Shown: positions 1-10,596 of the stretch, in pieces
Layout: each line of letters starts with the position of its first letter
How positions within the stretch are numbered: the stretch's first letter is position 1
Assembly (NCBI GenBank): GCA_001464915.1
Contig: LNED01000013.1
Coordinates: 1-64,000, forward strand
Direction: 5' to 3'
From: Sphingomonadales bacterium Ga0077531
GTDB lineage: Bacteria > Pseudomonadota > Alphaproteobacteria > Sphingomonadales > Sphingomonadaceae
Length of the DNA: 64,000 nucleotides
Translations under genes and position numbers: made by a program
Notes under the pieces: generated by a model
Told to the model about the DNA's origin: nothing
Seen by the model: the letters and a program-made list of their open reading frames with translations, nothing else
Databases searched by the model: none

Positions 1-425
1 GTCGTTTGCTGAAAGGCAGCCTTTGGCGCAAATAAGCGGATAGCTGCCAAGCGAACGATTTGGGAGCGGCCAAGGGACAAGCCCATCCTCGCCCTTTGCA
101 TCACTGCGCAGCGCCAGTTCGGACACAAGACGGTGCACCCGCCCGGTCATCCGTGCATCAAGCGCCGCGCCGATATCCGCCAGAATGCGAAGCCGCAGCC
201 AATCAAACAGCGCCTGAAATGCATAAACCAGCGCCACCATAATCAGCAAGCCGAACAGGGTCGCAAAACTCCCGCTTGGCAGGACTGAGTCGTAAATCAG
301 CAGCATGTAGATCGGGCCGCCGAGCAGCAGCACGTTGATCAGCGCACTGAGCCACGCGACCGTAACGAGCGCAGCCTTTGAGCGATCCAGCGCAGCGCGC
401 AATTCGGAAGGGGCCTGAGTTGGCA
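1..425 (-). CDS. Type I secretion-type ABC transporter, N-terminal transmembrane part (runs off window; downstream part does not look like the family)
   Basis: Manual translation from ATG at 425: MPTQAPSELRAALDRSKAALVTVAWLSALINVLLLGGPIYMLLIYDSVLPSGSFATLFGLLIMVALVYAFQALFDWLRLRILADIGAALDARMTGRVH; resembles the N-terminus of PrtD/HlyB-like type I secretion ATPases. Open to window edge. Confidence 0.5.
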
Positions 426-593
426 TAGGTGGCTCGACTGCGCGGGTTTTACGACAAAATGGCGACTCGCTCGCACGCTATGTGCCACCGATTGCACGGC
501 GGTACATGGTCTTGATTGGCGCACCGGCAATTTCATGAGGTGCAGTTTTGATCAAAGCCCCTCGTGAGCCGGGATCAACCTGGCAGTCGCGCC

Positions 594-1349
594 TCACAAC
601 CCCGCTAACAATCGCGCACCAACTACCAGCACTAGCACTGCGGTCAGCCTCCTGATCCACTTGGGCGGGAGCAGACGCGCGGCGAGCTGGCTACCGATTT
701 GCCCACCAATCACTACTGCCACCAGCAATGGAAGCGCCGTGCTGATCGCTTGTCCGAACAGGCCGGGACCATTCTTGAGCATCTGCCCCCCCAGCCCGAA
801 TAGCGAGTTCACCAGAATGAACAGGCTCGCCGTGGCCGCTATCCCGCGCGCGCTTTCCCAGCGAACGAGGTGAAGCAAGGGCGCAAGGAAGATACCGCCG
901 CCGATCCCCACCAGGCCAGCGAGGTAGCCAAGGGGGGCAGCGGCAAGCGGCGTCCACTGGGCAAAGCGTGATGGCGCTCCGCTGTCAGTCTCGCGCACCG
1001 GGATCAGCATGGTGAGGCTAGTCAGCACCAGACTGGCACCAAGCAGCGTGAGGAAGGTGGTCTCCTTGATCGGTGTTAACCCGCCAAGAAAGCTTGCCGG
1101 AGCACCCAGCGCCACGATCAGCAAGGCCTTGCGCCATGGGGTCAGGCCGTTGCGTGCAAAGCGAATACTCGACCCCGCCACCACCGCGATGTTGCAGGCA
1201 AGCGAGATCAGCGGCAGCAGCCGGTAATCAAGCCCCGATAGCGCCAGCAGCGCTGAATAGGTCGAACCCCCGCCAAACCCGACGCTGGCGTAAAGCAACG
1301 CGGTGACGAGGAACGCCAGCGCCAGCAGCGCCGGAACAGCCCCGATCAT
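594..1349 (-). CDS. Sulfite exporter TauE/SafE family permease
   Basis: ORF 594..1352; hydrophobic, YASVGFGGGSTYSALLALSG and LVGIGGGIFLAPLL motifs typical of TauE/SafE. Confidence 0.85.
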   Translation of the reverse strand: MIGAVPALLALAFLVTALLYASVGFGGGSTYSALLALSGLDYRLLPLISLACNIAVVAGSSIRFARNGLTPWRKALLIVALGAPASFLGGLTPIKETTFLTLLGASLVLTSLTMLIPVRETDSGAPSRFAQWTPLAAAPLGYLAGLVGIGGGIFLAPLLHLVRWESARGIAATASLFILVNSLFGLGGQMLKNGPGLFGQAISTALPLLVAVVIGGQIGSQLAARLLPPKWIRRLTAVLVLVVGARLLAGL

Positions 1350-1383
1350 CACCGCTCCTCTCTAACCTCGCACCGCGCGCCGC

Positions 1384-4143
1384 TCAGGCAGTCTGCGGAG
1401 CGCCAATCGCGCCATGGCAGTGTTTGTACTTGTTGCCGGATCCGCACGGGCACGGTGCATTGCGGTTGATATCAAGATTGGCGAATGGATTGTCGGTGTT
1501 TGCCCCGCCCGGCCCCGTTGCTGCGCGCGGACTGCCCGCGAGCGAACCGAACAATTCGGGACGCAATTCCGATCCATCGCCATCGCCTGAATTGTCCATG
1601 CCGGTGAAGGGGTCGATATGACCGGTCAGGAAATCGGGCAGATCGGGCAGCGACTGCATCTGCGGCGGTTCGACCCGCAATTCTGCACGGAACAGAATCC
1701 GGGTGACTTCCTCGCGCAGGGTATCGAGCATCGATTCAAACAGGCCGAAAGCTTCCTGCTTGTATTCGTTGATCGGCTGCTTCTGGGCGATGCCGCGCAT
1801 CCAGATCACCTGCCGCAGCGCATCAAGCGTCGCGAGGTGTTCCTTCCAATGGTAATCGAGCTGGCGCAGCAGCACGTCCTTTTCGACGATCCGCCATGTC
1901 GCCGTATCGGCAGAGACCTTTGCGTCGGTCAGCTCGTCAGTCATCAGGCGCAGCTTTTCCTCCAGCAGATCAGGCTCAACCTGATCTTCCGCCAGCCATT
2001 CGTCAATCGGCGGCTCAAGGCCGAATATCTCGACGATCTTGGTCTTGAGCCCGGCGATGTCCCATTGTTCAGGATAGGAGCCCGGAGGGCATGCGGTGCC
2101 GACCATCGTGTTGATTGTGTCGTGGCGCATATCGACCACCACGTCATCAACCGCTTCGGAATCCATGATTTCAGCGCGCTGCTCGTAAACCACCTTGCGC
2201 TGGTCGTTCATCACGTCATCGTATTGCACGACCTGCTTGCGCGTATCGTAGTTGCGCGCTTCGACCTTTTTCTGCGCGGTCTCGATCGCCTTTGACAACC
2301 ATTTCGAGCCAATCGCCTCACCATCGGCGAGATTCGATTTCATCATCTTGGAAAACAGCGTGTCAGGGCCGAAGATGCGCAGCAAATCGTCTTCGAGGCA
2401 CAGGTAAAAGCGCGAAAGCCCCGGGTCGCCTTGACGGCCCGAACGGCCACGCAGCTGATTATCGATCCGGCGCGATTCATGGCGTTCAGTGCCAAGTACG
2501 AACAGGCCGCCTGCGGCGATCACCTGCTTTTTTTCTTCCGCCACCTCGGAACGTATGCGAGCAACGGCTTCGTCGCGCTCTGGGCCTGCGGGCAATTCCG
2601 CAAGCTCATCGCGGATCCGATATTCGATATTGCCGCCAAGCTGAATATCGGTGCCGCGTCCAGCCATGTTGGTGGCGATCGTGACCGCGCCAAGTCGGCC
2701 CGCCTGCGCCACAATCCGCGCCTCCTGTTCATGGAAGCGGGCGTTCAGCACGGCGTGCTTGACACCTTCCTTATCGAGGAACTGGCTAAGCAGTTCAGAT
2801 TTCTCGATCGAGACTGTACCGACCAGCACTGGCTGACCGATCTCGTTCTTTTCCTTAATCGCCTTGGCAATCGCGCCAAATTTATCGATCGTGCTCTTGT
2901 AGAATTCGTCTTCCTCGTCGATCCGGGCAACAGGCAGATTGGTCGGGATTTCGACCACACCGACCTTGTAAATGTCCCAGAATTCCGCTGCTTCGGTCGC
3001 GGCGGTGCCGGTCATGCCTGCCAGTTTTGGATACATGCGGAAATAATTCTGGAAGGTGATCGACGCCATCGTCTGATTTTCCGGCTCAATCCGCACGCCT
3101 TCCTTGGCCTCGACCGCCTGATGCAGCCCGTTCGACCAGCGACGCCCATCCATCATGCGCCCGGTGAATTCGTCGATAATGATGATCTTGCCATCTTTGA
3201 CGATGTAATCCGTGTCCCGCTTGCGGGCGAAGTTGGCTACCAGGGCCTGATCGAGGTGATGGACGACCTGCGTGTTTTCGACATCGTAGAGGTTGTCGGT
3301 CGCCAACAGCTCTTTTTCGATCAAGAGCTTTTCGACTTCTTCCAGCCCGTCTTCAGTCAGCTGAACCCGCTTTACCTTCTCGTCGATATCGAGCCATTCG
3401 ACCGGAATTTCCCGCGCGACTTGATCGAGCGCGACGTAAAGATCGGACTTGTCCTCGGTCGGGCCGGAGATGATCAGCGGGGTGCGTGCTTCGTCGATCA
3501 GGATCGAATCCACCTCGTCAACAATTGCGAAGTTGAACGGACGCTGCGCCATTTGCGCGCGCTCGTGCTTCATGTTGTCGCGCAGGTAATCAAACCCGAA
3601 TTCGTTGTTGGTGCCATAGGTTATGTCGGCGTTATAAGCGCCGCGCTTGTTCTCCTCGGGCATGTTCGGCACAATCACACCGACGCTGAGGCCGAGCCAG
3701 CTGTAAAGCTGTCCCATTTCCTCCGCGTCCCGCCGCGCAAGGTAATCGTTCACCGTTACGACGTGGACGCCCTTGCCTTCGATCGCGTTGAGATAAACGG
3801 CGAGCGTCGCCATCAGCGTCTTGCCTTCGCCGGTGCGCATTTCGGCGATTTCGCCACGGTGGAGCACAAGCCCGCCGATCAACTGCACATCAAAATGGCG
3901 CATACCGAATACCCGCACCGAAGCTTCCCGCACAGTGGCGAAGGCTTCAGGCAGAATGTCGTCAAGCTTGGCTCCATTGTCGATCAGCGCGCGCAGCTTG
4001 GCCGTCTGGCCTTGCAGTTCGCTGTCAGTGAGTGCCTGCAACTGCGGTTCGAGCGCGTTGATCTCGGCGACGATCTTGCGCAGCGATTTGACATAACGGT
4101 CGTTGGTCGAACCGAAGACGGATTTGACGATCGAATTGAACAT
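1384..4143 (-). CDS. secA: Preprotein translocase subunit SecA
   Basis: 919 aa; [36 protein letters not shown]-terminal zinc-binding [14 protein letters not shown]. Confidence 0.98.
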   Translation of the reverse strand: MFNSIVKSVFGSTNDRYVKSLRKIVAEINALEPQLQALTDSELQGQTAKLRALIDNGAKLDDILPEAFATVREASVRVFGMRHFDVQLIGGLVLHRGEIAEMRTGEGKTLMATLAVYLNAIEGKGVHVVTVNDYLARRDAEEMGQLYSWLGLSVGVIVPNMPEENKRGAYNADITYGTNNEFGFDYLRDNMKHERAQMAQRPFNFAIVDEVDSILIDEARTPLIISGPTEDKSDLYVALDQVAREIPVEWLDIDEKVKRVQLTEDGLEEVEKLLIEKELLATDNLYDVENTQVVHHLDQALVANFARKRDTDYIVKDGKIIIIDEFTGRMMDGRRWSNGLHQAVEAKEGVRIEPENQTMASITFQNYFRMYPKLAGMTGTAATEAAEFWDIYKVGVVEIPTNLPVARIDEEDEFYKSTIDKFGAIAKAIKEKNEIGQPVLVGTVSIEKSELLSQFLDKEGVKHAVLNARFHEQEARIVAQAGRLGAVTIATNMAGRGTDIQLGGNIEYRIRDELAELPAGPERDEAVARIRSEVAEEKKQVIAAGGLFVLGTERHESRRIDNQLRGRSGRQGDPGLSRFYLCLEDDLLRIFGPDTLFSKMMKSNLADGEAIGSKWLSKAIETAQKKVEARNYDTRKQVVQYDDVMNDQRKVVYEQRAEIMDSEAVDDVVVDMRHDTINTMVGTACPPGSYPEQWDIAGLKTKIVEIFGLEPPIDEWLAEDQVEPDLLEEKLRLMTDELTDAKVSADTATWRIVEKDVLLRQLDYHWKEHLATLDALRQVIWMRGIAQKQPINEYKQEAFGLFESMLDTLREEVTRILFRAELRVEPPQMQSLPDLPDFLTGHIDPFTGMDNSGDGDGSELRPELFGSLAGSPRAATGPGGANTDNPFANLDINRNAPCPCGSGNKYKHCHGAIGAPQTA

Positions 4144-4264
4144 GTAACACAGACCTTTGACCTTGGGTGGCCCGGGATGGCGGGCCTAAAACGAATTCGG
4201 ATAAAACCGCGAGCGGCCTTGGGGCGCAGCGCGTCAGAACGGGGAATGCAGGCGAACTGCGAGC

Positions 4265-4540
4265 CTATTCGTAGGCGCGTTCGATCCCCATCAGCACCGG
4301 CAGGCGCAACGAAGCCGGGGGAGCCGGGCGGCTCTCGGGTGCTTCGACTTCGCGGGTTTCTTGCAGCGTTGTCGGGGCGGGCTGCACAGCAGCGTTTTCG
4401 CTTACCTGCGCTTCCTCCCCAGCCGCTGCGGCGATGCTGGAATTGCACGCCAAAGCCTCGGCCAGCGACGCTTGTGCCGGGCTGCCGAGTGCAGCAAGGC
4501 CGGTGAGCAGCGCCAGAAGAGCAAGAATGTGCCGGGTCAT
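4265..4540 (-). CDS. Hypothetical small secreted protein
   Basis: MTRHILALLALLTGLAALGSPAQAS signal-peptide-like N-terminus, upstream of secA. Confidence 0.5.
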   Translation of the reverse strand: MTRHILALLALLTGLAALGSPAQASLAEALACNSSIAAAAGEEAQVSENAAVQPAPTTLQETREVEAPESRPAPPASLRLPVLMGIERAYE

Positions 4541-4628
4541 AGTCCCTGACAAATAGGGAAACTGATGCGCTTCGTCCACCGACTTGTGCGATATTTACGC
4601 CGGGCCTCTCCCGCCCTAGAGCGCCGCT

Positions 4629-5855
4629 ATGCAAATCGAACCCTCGCCCCTCGCTCGCCCCTTTCCCCAATTGCCTGCAATCTCGGGCGTAGCGTTGCGC
4701 GTTGCGCGGGCGCGTTACAAAGATTGGGACCGCTGCGATCTGACCTTTGCGGAACTGACCGAAGGCACTGCTGTGGCAGGCGTATTCACCAAGAGCGCCT
4801 GCGCCTCGTCAGAGGTCGAGTTGGGACGCGAGCAGGTTAAGGCAGGCCGTGCGCGCGCGCTGATCGTCAATGCCGGCAATTCCAATGCCTTTACCGGGTA
4901 CCGCGGGCGCGAAGCAGTGGAGGCCATACAAGCGCAGGTCAGCAGCGCGCTCGGCTGCGAAATTGACCAAGTGTTTGTCTCTTCCACCGGAGTGATCGGC
5001 GTGCCGCTGCCGATAGACAAGGCTCGCGCCGGCATCGCCGCTGCACTGGAAGCGGAACTCTGCGGTTGGGATGAGGCGACAAACGCCATCGGCACTACCG
5101 ACACCTTTGCAAAGGGTGCGGGCGCGAGTGCCATGATTGGCGCAACGCGCGTCGAACTGGCTGGGATTATCAAGGGCAGCGGTATGATCGCGCCCGATAT
5201 GGCGACGATGCTCGGCTATATCTTCACCGATGCCGACGTCGCCCCCGCCTTCCTGCAGGACGCGCTCGAACGCGCCAATGCGGTGACGTTTTCCTGCATC
5301 ACCGTCGACGGTGATACCTCGACCAGCGACACGGTGCTGGCGTTTGCGACTGGCAAAGCGGGCAACGCGCGGATCGAAAACTGGAATAGCCCCGGAGCGG
5401 ACGCCTTTGCGGCGGCGCTGGCCGATGTGTGTCGCCAACTTGCCCAATTGGTGGTTCGCGATGGAGAAGGCGCAAGCAAGTTCATAACCATCCGCGTTTC
5501 CGGCGCGGCAGACGATGACAGCGCGCGGCGCGTCGCGCTAACCATCGCAAACTCGCCGTTGGTGAAAACCGCAATTGCGGGCGAGGATGCCAATTGGGGC
5601 CGCGTGGTCATGGCGGTAGGTAAAGCGGGCGAACCAGCCGACCGCGACAGGCTTTCAATCGCGTTCGGCGGCATCTGGACTGCTAAAAACGGCCTGCCGG
5701 TGGATAATTATGACGAAGCGCCCGTGGCCGCTCACCTTAAAGGTGAAGAGATCGACATCGCGGTTGACCTAGGGCTTGGCGAAGGTCGCGCCGTGGTATG
5801 GACCTGCGACCTTACCCACGGTTACATCGCAATCAACGCGGATTACCGCTCGTGA
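4629..5855 (+). CDS. argJ: Bifunctional glutamate N-acetyltransferase/amino-acid acetyltransferase ArgJ
   Basis: 408 aa; KGSGMIAPDMATMLGYIFTDA autocleavage/active-site region and C-terminal GYIAINADYRS. Confidence 0.97.
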   Translation: MQIEPSPLARPFPQLPAISGVALRVARARYKDWDRCDLTFAELTEGTAVAGVFTKSACASSEVELGREQVKAGRARALIVNAGNSNAFTGYRGREAVEAIQAQVSSALGCEIDQVFVSSTGVIGVPLPIDKARAGIAAALEAELCGWDEATNAIGTTDTFAKGAGASAMIGATRVELAGIIKGSGMIAPDMATMLGYIFTDADVAPAFLQDALERANAVTFSCITVDGDTSTSDTVLAFATGKAGNARIENWNSPGADAFAAALADVCRQLAQLVVRDGEGASKFITIRVSGAADDDSARRVALTIANSPLVKTAIAGEDANWGRVVMAVGKAGEPADRDRLSIAFGGIWTAKNGLPVDNYDEAPVAAHLKGEEIDIAVDLGLGEGRAVVWTCDLTHGYIAINADYRS

Positions 5856-6661
5856 GCGCGCCCAGCCTGTCGCACCTTGACCAAAAAATCCACGACTTGA
5901 TGCGGTTTGCAGCGCAGCGATCAATGCTGCCGCGCTTCCGTCAGCTCGCCGCGCACGAAATCGAGATGAAGGGCGCAGATGACCCCGTCACCATCGTTGA
6001 CCGCGAGGTTGAGACCTTCCTCACTGAAGCCCTGACTAAGCTCGCCCCCGGCGTCGCGGTTGTGGGCGAGGAAGCGGTGCATGCCGACAAATCAGTGCTT
6101 GATCACCTGTCAGGCCAATGCTGGATCATCGATCCACTGGATGGCACCGCCAACTTTGCCGAAGGTAAGGAACCATTCGGGATCATCATCGCACTCGCCG
6201 ACGCGGGGCGCGCAGTTGCGGGGTGGATATACGATCCTAACAAAGACCGGTTCTGCCACACCCGCGCGGGTGAAGGCGCGTTTGTGAACGGCGAACGGAT
6301 CACTGCGCGCACAACCGGACAGGATCGTCCGGTTAGCGCAGTCAGCCGCATCTTCCTAACCCCCGAACAATCGGCGATGGTCGATGCCAAGCTTGCGCCG
6401 CACTACACACTGGTCGACATCCCGCGGTGCGCCGCCGAGCAATATCCCCGCCTCGCTCTCGGTGAAAACGACGTCTCCAGTTTCAAGCGGACATTGGCGT
6501 GGGATCATGCCGCCGGTATCTTGTGGCTCAACGAGGCGGGCGGCAAAGCAGCCCGCCTCGATGGCAGCGAATACAGGGTGGATGAGCAGGACAAGCCGGG
6601 GCTCGTCGGTGCATCCAGCCCAGCAATCTGGGACGAATTCGTAGCGCGCGTGCTGGCCTAG
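5852..6661 (+). CDS. Inositol monophosphatase family protein (possibly histidinol-phosphatase type)
   Basis: GTG start overlapping argJ stop (GTGA); GEEAVHADKS...WIIDPLDGTANFAEG motif of the IMPase family. Confidence 0.85.
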   Translation: MSAPSLSHLDQKIHDLMRFAAQRSMLPRFRQLAAHEIEMKGADDPVTIVDREVETFLTEALTKLAPGVAVVGEEAVHADKSVLDHLSGQCWIIDPLDGTANFAEGKEPFGIIIALADAGRAVAGWIYDPNKDRFCHTRAGEGAFVNGERITARTTGQDRPVSAVSRIFLTPEQSAMVDAKLAPHYTLVDIPRCAAEQYPRLALGENDVSSFKRTLAWDHAAGILWLNEAGGKAARLDGSEYRVDEQDKPGLVGASSPAIWDEFVARVLA

Positions 6662-6663
6662 CC

Positions 6664-6984
6664 TTACAGTTCGCTTTCGAGCCATGCCTTGAGCTGGCTT
6701 TTCGGCGCAGCGCCAAGCTTGCGTGCGACCGCCTCGCCGTTCTTGAACAGCACCATCAGCGGGATCGACTGCACGCCCATTTGCGCGGCGATGTCGGTAT
6801 TTTCCATGATGTCGATCTTGGCGATCCGCACCTTACCAGCCAACTCTTCGCTGATTTCCTCCAGCGCCGGCGCGATCATCTTGCATGGGCCGCACCAATC
6901 GGCCCAGAAATCAACCAGCACAGGGGTGTCGCTGTCGAGCACATCGGCCTGAAAGGTAGCATCGGTAACATTGACGGTGGCCAT
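6664..6984 (-). CDS. trxA: Thioredoxin
   Basis: [16 protein letters not shown]...[17 protein letters not shown] (WCGPC active site). Confidence 0.95.
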   Translation of the reverse strand: MATVNVTDATFQADVLDSDTPVLVDFWADWCGPCKMIAPALEEISEELAGKVRIAKIDIMENTDIAAQMGVQSIPLMVLFKNGEAVARKLGAAPKSQLKAWLESEL

Positions 6985-7056
6985 GATTGCATTCTCCTGT
7001 TTGACCGCAGCATAGAAGCGGCAAGCGTTGGATTGCAATCTAGTGCGCAGCCTTGT

Positions 7057-10000
7057 TCACTCAATAGCGAGCGGGAAATAGGATTGCTGCGCCGCCTGCA
7101 ACCCTGACTTGTGCGCGGCGAGCGCATCGGGAGCGAGGTCGAAAAGCGCTGGCGTATGAGTGTAGAGCACGCCTGCACGCACTTCGCGGTCCGGATAGAT
7201 CGCTTCCAGCGCGGCGACATAGGCGGCCATCTGGCGCAACGTCGCGGCCGGGATTGCGGCTGCGGTGGCGGGCGGGCGACGGCTCGTCTTGAAATCAACC
7301 ACGGTGACGCGCGCGTCCTCAATTAGCAGCCGATCAGCCGTTCCTGCCACCACCACACCGCCCACAGTCGCGGCGAGCGGCACTTCGGCAAGTGCTTGCG
7401 GGGAAAACAGCGCAGCGAAATCGGGGTGATTGAGGACGCCGAGAGCCGAGGCGAGTATTTCCTTGCGCACTGTCTCGGTCAGATCACCCGCCTGCCGTGC
7501 AAGCCAGCCCCCCGCGACCGCCGCACGATCATCTGTCGGCACGTCGGGTAGGCGTTCAAGGAGCATATGGATCAGGCTCCCACGCCGCGCCGCATCGCGC
7601 ATAGCGTCAGGCGGCAGAGGCGGCTCGGCACCCGTGTCCTCCCCCGCGTTCGATGGCGCTAGCGGGCGCGGTGGGCGTGGTTCGGGGCCGATTGGCGTCA
7701 CCATCCAGTGCGGCAAGTCGGGCACAGTCTGCTCGACTAGAGCCGCTGCATCGTCCGGCACCAGCGGTTCAGCGCGGTAACCCCATTCCTTGCGCCAACT
7801 CCAAACCGGATCAACGATTTCCGGGCCATCGAAAAGTGGTGCCAGGCGGGTGTACCAGCTCTCGTCATGCGGCACGCCCTTTTTCGCTTCCCGCTTATTG
7901 AGCGATCCACCGATAAACAGTGCCTCCTCGGCGCGAGTCAGGGCGACATAAAGCAGCCGACTATGCTCCTGCTGGGCCGAAGCCTTGGCAACTTCGGCGG
8001 CCTCGCTGATCCGGCCCTTGCGTTCGTCCTTGTTCAGCGGCGGAAGCGGCACTTCACGCACCCGCTCATGATCGGCCGCGGTTCCAAATGCGTCATCATC
8101 CAGCGCCAGATCGCCAGCCTGGCCCGGCTCCCCCGTCGCATCGGCGAGGATCACGATTGGCGCCTGCAAGCCCTTCGACCCGTGCACGGTCATCACCCGA
8201 ACCTGCCCGGTGGAACTGTCCGAATCGCGCTTCAAATCTCCCGTCCCGGCATCGAACCACGTCAGGAACCTTGCAAGGCTCGGCCAATGTTCCGCCTCAA
8301 AGGCGAAGGCCGTGTTGATCAGTTCGTCGAGCGGATCATTGGCCTCGCTCCCCAATCGTTCGACCAGCCGTGCGCGGCCCTGCCACGGGCCGGTCAGCAA
8401 CCAGCTGATCAGCGCCTGCGGGGTCTGGTAATCGGCCAGGCGCAGCAATTCTCGCAGTTTATCCGCAGTGGCAACGACCTGCGGCGGCGCATCATCGCGG
8501 CGCACATGGTTCCACAGCCGAACCTTTTCAGGCCGGGGTACATAGGCGAGGATGTCGTCCTGGCTCCACCCGATCAGCGGCGAGGCGAGCAAGTTGGCCA
8601 AGCTCAAATCGTCGAGCGGCTGCGCAGCAAAACGTAGCGCCGCCAGAACATCCTTCACCGCCAACGGCGCGCCCAGCCGAAGCCGGTCAACCCCAGCCAC
8701 CGGCACACCGCGCGCGTGCAGTTTGGCAACAATCTGCGCGGCGAGTTCCTTACGCTTTTGCACCAGCACCATGATGTCGCCAGCTTGCGCGTGGCGGCGG
8801 GTACCTTTTGCGAGCACGAAGGGTTCGCCGTGCGGGCTGAGCCAGTGCTGGACTTGTCGCGCTATTTTATCTGCCAGCACGGCATCATGGCGTGGCAGCC
8901 AATCGCTGCTTTCGCTGTCGCTACCCTCGTCGTCGTCATCGCTGTCGCCCTGCTCTGGCACGATTGGAGGCCACAGTGTCACAAGGCCGGGGCGCTCAGC
9001 ACCCACATGATCGGCAGACGGCTTGTCGAGCCCAAATTCGGCGAAGCCCAGCAGCGCGATCATCCGATTGACGAAATCGAGCACCACATTGGCCGTGCGG
9101 AACGATTGGCCAAGGTCGAGCTCCTGCCAGCCCGGTTCACGCCGATTGTTCCGGCTGGCGCGAATACCGTCTCGCGCCTGAAAAATGCGCTTTTCGACTT
9201 TCGCCTTGGCGCGGGCGAAGTTTTCCGGGCTGGTGCCCTGAAAGCCGAAGATCGCCTGCTTGTAATCGCCCACGGTGAAGATGGTGCGTAGCTTGTCGCC
9301 GCGCGCGCCTTCGCCGCTGAAGAAATCATCGATCAGCGCGAACACGATGTCCCACTGGCTCTGGTTGGTGTCCTGCGCTTCATCGATCAGGATGTGATCA
9401 AAATGGCGGTCGAGCTTGTAGCGGATCCAATCTGCCGCTTCAGAATTGCCAAGCAGGTGCGCGGCCTTGCGGATCAGGTCAGCAAAATCGAGCAGGCCTT
9501 CGCGGGCTTTGCGCGCTTCCCACCGCAGCGCAAAGGCACGCCCGATTTCAAGCGCCGCGATGACAATCTCGGCGGTGGCAAGCAGGCCTTGGCGGATTTC
9601 GACTTCTTCAAGCGCGGAGCCGACGGTTTGCTGGTTCGTCACGAAGTCCGGGTCAAACTTCACTGCATGGCGAAGATTGCCGTTTGGCAACAGCTCGGCA
9701 TTGAGGACCCCGCCGACCAGACAATCCAACGCACTGGCACGTTCGCAGTGCTCCAGCCGCAGCCATCGTTCGATCCCGGCGATGGCCTTGTCGCCAGAGG
9801 CCTTTCCCCACTGACGCAGGGCGTTAAGTATCGACAGTAATTCGTCGTCTGGAAATATATCCGGATGCAGCGGCTCGTTCGCCCACGCCGCATCAGCATC
9901 GGCTGGCATACCCAACATCTGGCGCACTCGCGCGTCCATCGGCGAAAGCCATGCGTCGCGCCCGTGCCACATTTCATGGGCATCGGCGGCGCGCATTAGC

Positions 10001-10596
10001 CATTTTTGCAGCGCGGCGGGTTCCTTGCGGGTGGTGAACAGCCTGATCGCATCAATCACCCGGACATCATGCGTAGCCTCGGCTTCCTTGATCAAATCGG
10101 TCAGGACTTCGCGCGCCAGCAGGTCGCGCGTCCGGTCGTCCATCACCCGCGTGCCGGGCGCGAGGCCCGCTTCCTCAGGAAAATTGCCGATCAGGAACTG
10201 TGCAAAGGCATGAATCGTATCGATCCTGAGGCCGCCACCCGGACAATCGAGGACGCTAGCAAACATGCTGCGCGCACGTTCAAGCGTGGCGGGGCCGAAA
10301 TCTGCGCCAAGATAGCCCAATTCCTTGGCCAGCGTGCCTTCGGGCAAGCGCACCCAGCGTGCCAGCACTGCATTGATGCGGTTTGCCATTTCCGCCGCGC
10401 CGGCCTTGGTAAAGGTCAGGCACAGGATCTGCGACGGCGCGACGTCCTCGCGCAGCAGCAACCGCAGCACCCGGGCTGACAGCACCTGCGTCTTGCCGGT
10501 ACCAGCTGATGCTGACAGCCAGACGTTGTCTTCCGGATCAGCGGCCTTCAGCTGATTGTCCTGCAGCGGAAACACCAGCCCCCCGCCCCCGCTCAT
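7057..10596 (-). CDS. addA: Double-strand break repair helicase AddA (UvrD/Rep family)
   Basis: LSASAGTGKTQVLSARVLRLLL Walker A, HILIDEAQDTNQSQWD, TVHGSKGLQAPIVILAD; ATG overlaps addB stop (ATGA). Confidence 0.93.
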   Translation of the reverse strand: MSGGGGLVFPLQDNQLKAADPEDNVWLSASAGTGKTQVLSARVLRLLLREDVAPSQILCLTFTKAGAAEMANRINAVLARWVRLPEGTLAKELGYLGADFGPATLERARSMFASVLDCPGGGLRIDTIHAFAQFLIGNFPEEAGLAPGTRVMDDRTRDLLAREVLTDLIKEAEATHDVRVIDAIRLFTTRKEPAALQKWLMRAADAHEMWHGRDAWLSPMDARVRQMLGMPADADAAWANEPLHPDIFPDDELLSILNALRQWGKASGDKAIAGIERWLRLEHCERASALDCLVGGVLNAELLPNGNLRHAVKFDPDFVTNQQTVGSALEEVEIRQGLLATAEIVIAALEIGRAFALRWEARKAREGLLDFADLIRKAAHLLGNSEAADWIRYKLDRHFDHILIDEAQDTNQSQWDIVFALIDDFFSGEGARGDKLRTIFTVGDYKQAIFGFQGTSPENFARAKAKVEKRIFQARDGIRASRNNRREPGWQELDLGQSFRTANVVLDFVNRMIALLGFAEFGLDKPSADHVGAERPGLVTLWPPIVPEQGDSDDDDEGSDSESSDWLPRHDAVLADKIARQVQHWLSPHGEPFVLAKGTRRHAQAGDIMVLVQKRKELAAQIVAKLHARGVPVAGVDRLRLGAPLAVKDVLAALRFAAQPLDDLSLANLLASPLIGWSQDDILAYVPRPEKVRLWNHVRRDDAPPQVVATADKLRELLRLADYQTPQALISWLLTGPWQGRARLVERLGSEANDPLDELINTAFAFEAEHWPSLARFLTWFDAGTGDLKRDSDSSTGQVRVMTVHGSKGLQAPIVILADATGEPGQAGDLALDDDAFGTAADHERVREVPLPPLNKDERKGRISEAAEVAKASAQQEHSRLLYVALTRAEEALFIGGSLNKREAKKGVPHDESWYTRLAPLFDGPEIVDPVWSWRKEWGYRAEPLVPDDAAALVEQTVPDLPHWMVTPIGPEPRPPRPLAPSNAGEDTGAEPPLPPDAMRDAARRGSLIHMLLERLPDVPTDDRAAVAGGWLARQAGDLTETVRKEILASALGVLNHPDFAALFSPQALAEVPLAATVGGVVVAGTADRLLIEDARVTVVDFKTSRRPPATAAAIPAATLRQMAAYVAALEAIYPDREVRAGVLYTHTPALFDLAPDALAAHKSGLQAAQQSYFPLAIE

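Noticed and set aside
2431-4506. 691-aa plus-strand ORF antisense to secA
   Set aside because: High-GC antisense shadow ORF; composition is typical of frame artefacts and secA is certain on the other strand.
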